Part shown: piece by piece, positions 13,776 to 13,991 of the stretch
Position numbering within the stretch: position 1 is the stretch's first letter
How the letters are laid out: every line of letters starts with the position of its first letter
Origin: Thermoanaerobaculales bacterium
GTDB taxonomy: Bacteria > Acidobacteriota > Thermoanaerobaculia > Thermoanaerobaculales > Sulfomarinibacteraceae
DNA length: 13,991 nucleotides
Direction: 5' to 3'
Assembly: GCA_029932545.1 (NCBI GenBank)
Contig: JAOZPW010000081.1
Coordinates: 1 to 13,991 of the forward strand
The notes under the pieces: model-generated
The model's input: only the letters and a program-made list of their open reading frames with translations
What the model was told of the DNA's origin: nothing
Databases searched by the model: none
Program-made: the position numbers and the translations under genes

Positions 13776-13872
13776 GTGGGGCCCGCCCGGGGCCGGCCAC
13801 GCGGGTTCCTCCGCTCGTATCTGTCGGCACCGATGAAGCGCAGACCCGCTCTTACGCTATCGGCGCGGAGGA
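13776..13872. other. Structured GC-rich spacer with nested and alternative hairpins
   Basis: After the rhodanese stop, 13776-13800 can fold (GTGG/CCAC outer arms, GGCCC/GGGCC inner arms, GCCCG loop) but has no T-run. Then TCCTCCGC (13807-13814) pairs with GCGGAGGA (13865-13872), enclosing CCGAT (13830-13834) with ATCGG (13859-13863) and GCG (13838-13840) with CGC (13855-13857). A competing pairing joins GCGGGT (13801-13806) with ACCCGC (13844-13849). It may act in transcript ending or mRNA 3' stability, or be chance in GC-rich DNA. Confidence 0.35.
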
Positions 13873-13876
13873 GGGG

Positions 13877-13904
13877 TTGAAACGCCGGAGGCGCGGACTA
13901 TAAT
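13877..13904 (+). promoter_or_regulatory. Strong sigma-70 promoter of the tRNA gene
   Basis: TTGAAA at 13877-13882 and a perfect TATAAT at 13899-13904 are separated by 16 bp. The predicted start point near 13911 lies about 10 bp before the first base of the mature tRNA. This is the best promoter match I found in the window. Confidence 0.8.
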
Positions 13905-13921
13905 ACAAGCGTTGGCAGAAT

Positions 13922-13991
13922 GGCGGCGTAGCTCAGTGGTTAGAGCAGCGGAATCATAATCCGCGTGTCCGGGGTTCGAATCCCTGCGCCG
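13922..13991 (+). tRNA. tRNA-Met (anticodon CAU), elongator type, 3' end cut by window
   Basis: The cloverleaf is clear. The acceptor 5' strand is GGCGGCG (13922-13928). The D arm is GCTC/GAGC (13931-13934, 13943-13946). The anticodon stem GCGGA/TCCGC (13948-13952, 13960-13964) holds loop ATCATAA, with CAT at 13955-13957. The T arm is CGGGG/CCCTG with loop TTCGAAT (13975-13981). Five of the seven 3' acceptor bases are present (CGCCG, 13987-13991). The initiator is excluded: the anticodon stem lacks the three G-C pairs and the acceptor starts with a pairing G. A lysidine-modified tRNA-Ile2 also has a CAT anticodon, but the body closely matches common bacterial elongator tRNA-Met. Confidence 0.93.

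Noticed and set aside
13922..13991. Initiator tRNA or tRNA-Ile2
   Set aside because: The anticodon stem GCGGA/TCCGC and the paired first base exclude the initiator. The body matches elongator tRNA-Met better than typical tRNA-Ile2.

Overview
The window is GC-rich DNA (roughly 60 percent by eye) from a bacterium, most likely one with an anaerobic or facultatively anaerobic redox metabolism. Hdr-type CCG iron-sulfur domains, a soluble NuoEFG-like module of the HydABC/HndABCD kind and a RegB-like sensor kinase are typical of Deltaproteobacteria, Acidobacteriota and similar phyla. The sequence does not settle the phylum. Ribosome binding sites are strong GGAGG types, and start codons are mostly ATG with one GTG.

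Layout. Positions 1-837 hold the 3' two thirds of hemL (glutamate-1-semialdehyde aminomutase), cut by the window edge. Positions 875-1958 hold a RAYT (REP-associated tyrosine transposase) bounded by perfect 18-bp inverted repeats, with a second tandem copy on the right. The right edge abuts the last ~55 codons of a CcdA/ArsG-like membrane protein gene, which looks like a broken remnant. Positions 2126-2536 are noncoding but contain a short hairpin and a perfect 18-bp inverted repeat. A TetR-family regulator lies on the minus strand (2537-3205). A gene-free gap of about 570 bp follows and ends in a 16-bp perfect palindrome.

The main content is a tightly packed six-gene plus-strand operon (3777-12618), with gaps or overlaps of only -17 to +10 nt. 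(1) A single polypeptide fuses an NfnB/GltD-like flavoprotein, HdrC-like iron-sulfur segments and a two-CCG HdrB/HdrD-like domain. (2) An 803-aa NuoG/FdhA-like iron-sulfur and molybdopterin-fold protein has no recognisable catalytic Cys/Sec. (3) A NuoE-like protein follows. (4) A NuoF/HydB/HndC-like NADH- and FMN-binding subunit carries an extra 2x[4Fe-4S] ferredoxin tail. (5) A single-domain response regulator and (6) a six-helix RegB-like histidine kinase close the operon. No hydrogenase, membrane or quinone subunit is present, and the formate dehydrogenase active site seems to be lost. The simplest reading is a soluble NADH-linked electron-transfer complex, possibly bifurcating, that ends on a disulfide or thiol substrate at the CCG site. 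It would be analogous to FlxABCD-HdrABC, but with HdrA, HdrC and HdrB condensed into one chain.

After the operon come a predicted promoter, an exported two-domain rhodanese (12806-13759) and a structured gap. Last is an elongator-type tRNA-Met(CAU) with a near-consensus promoter, cut by the window end. Half-sites of the form ATTYGTAA(C) occur as inverted pairs before both the operon and the rhodanese, which suggests common redox or sulfur control.
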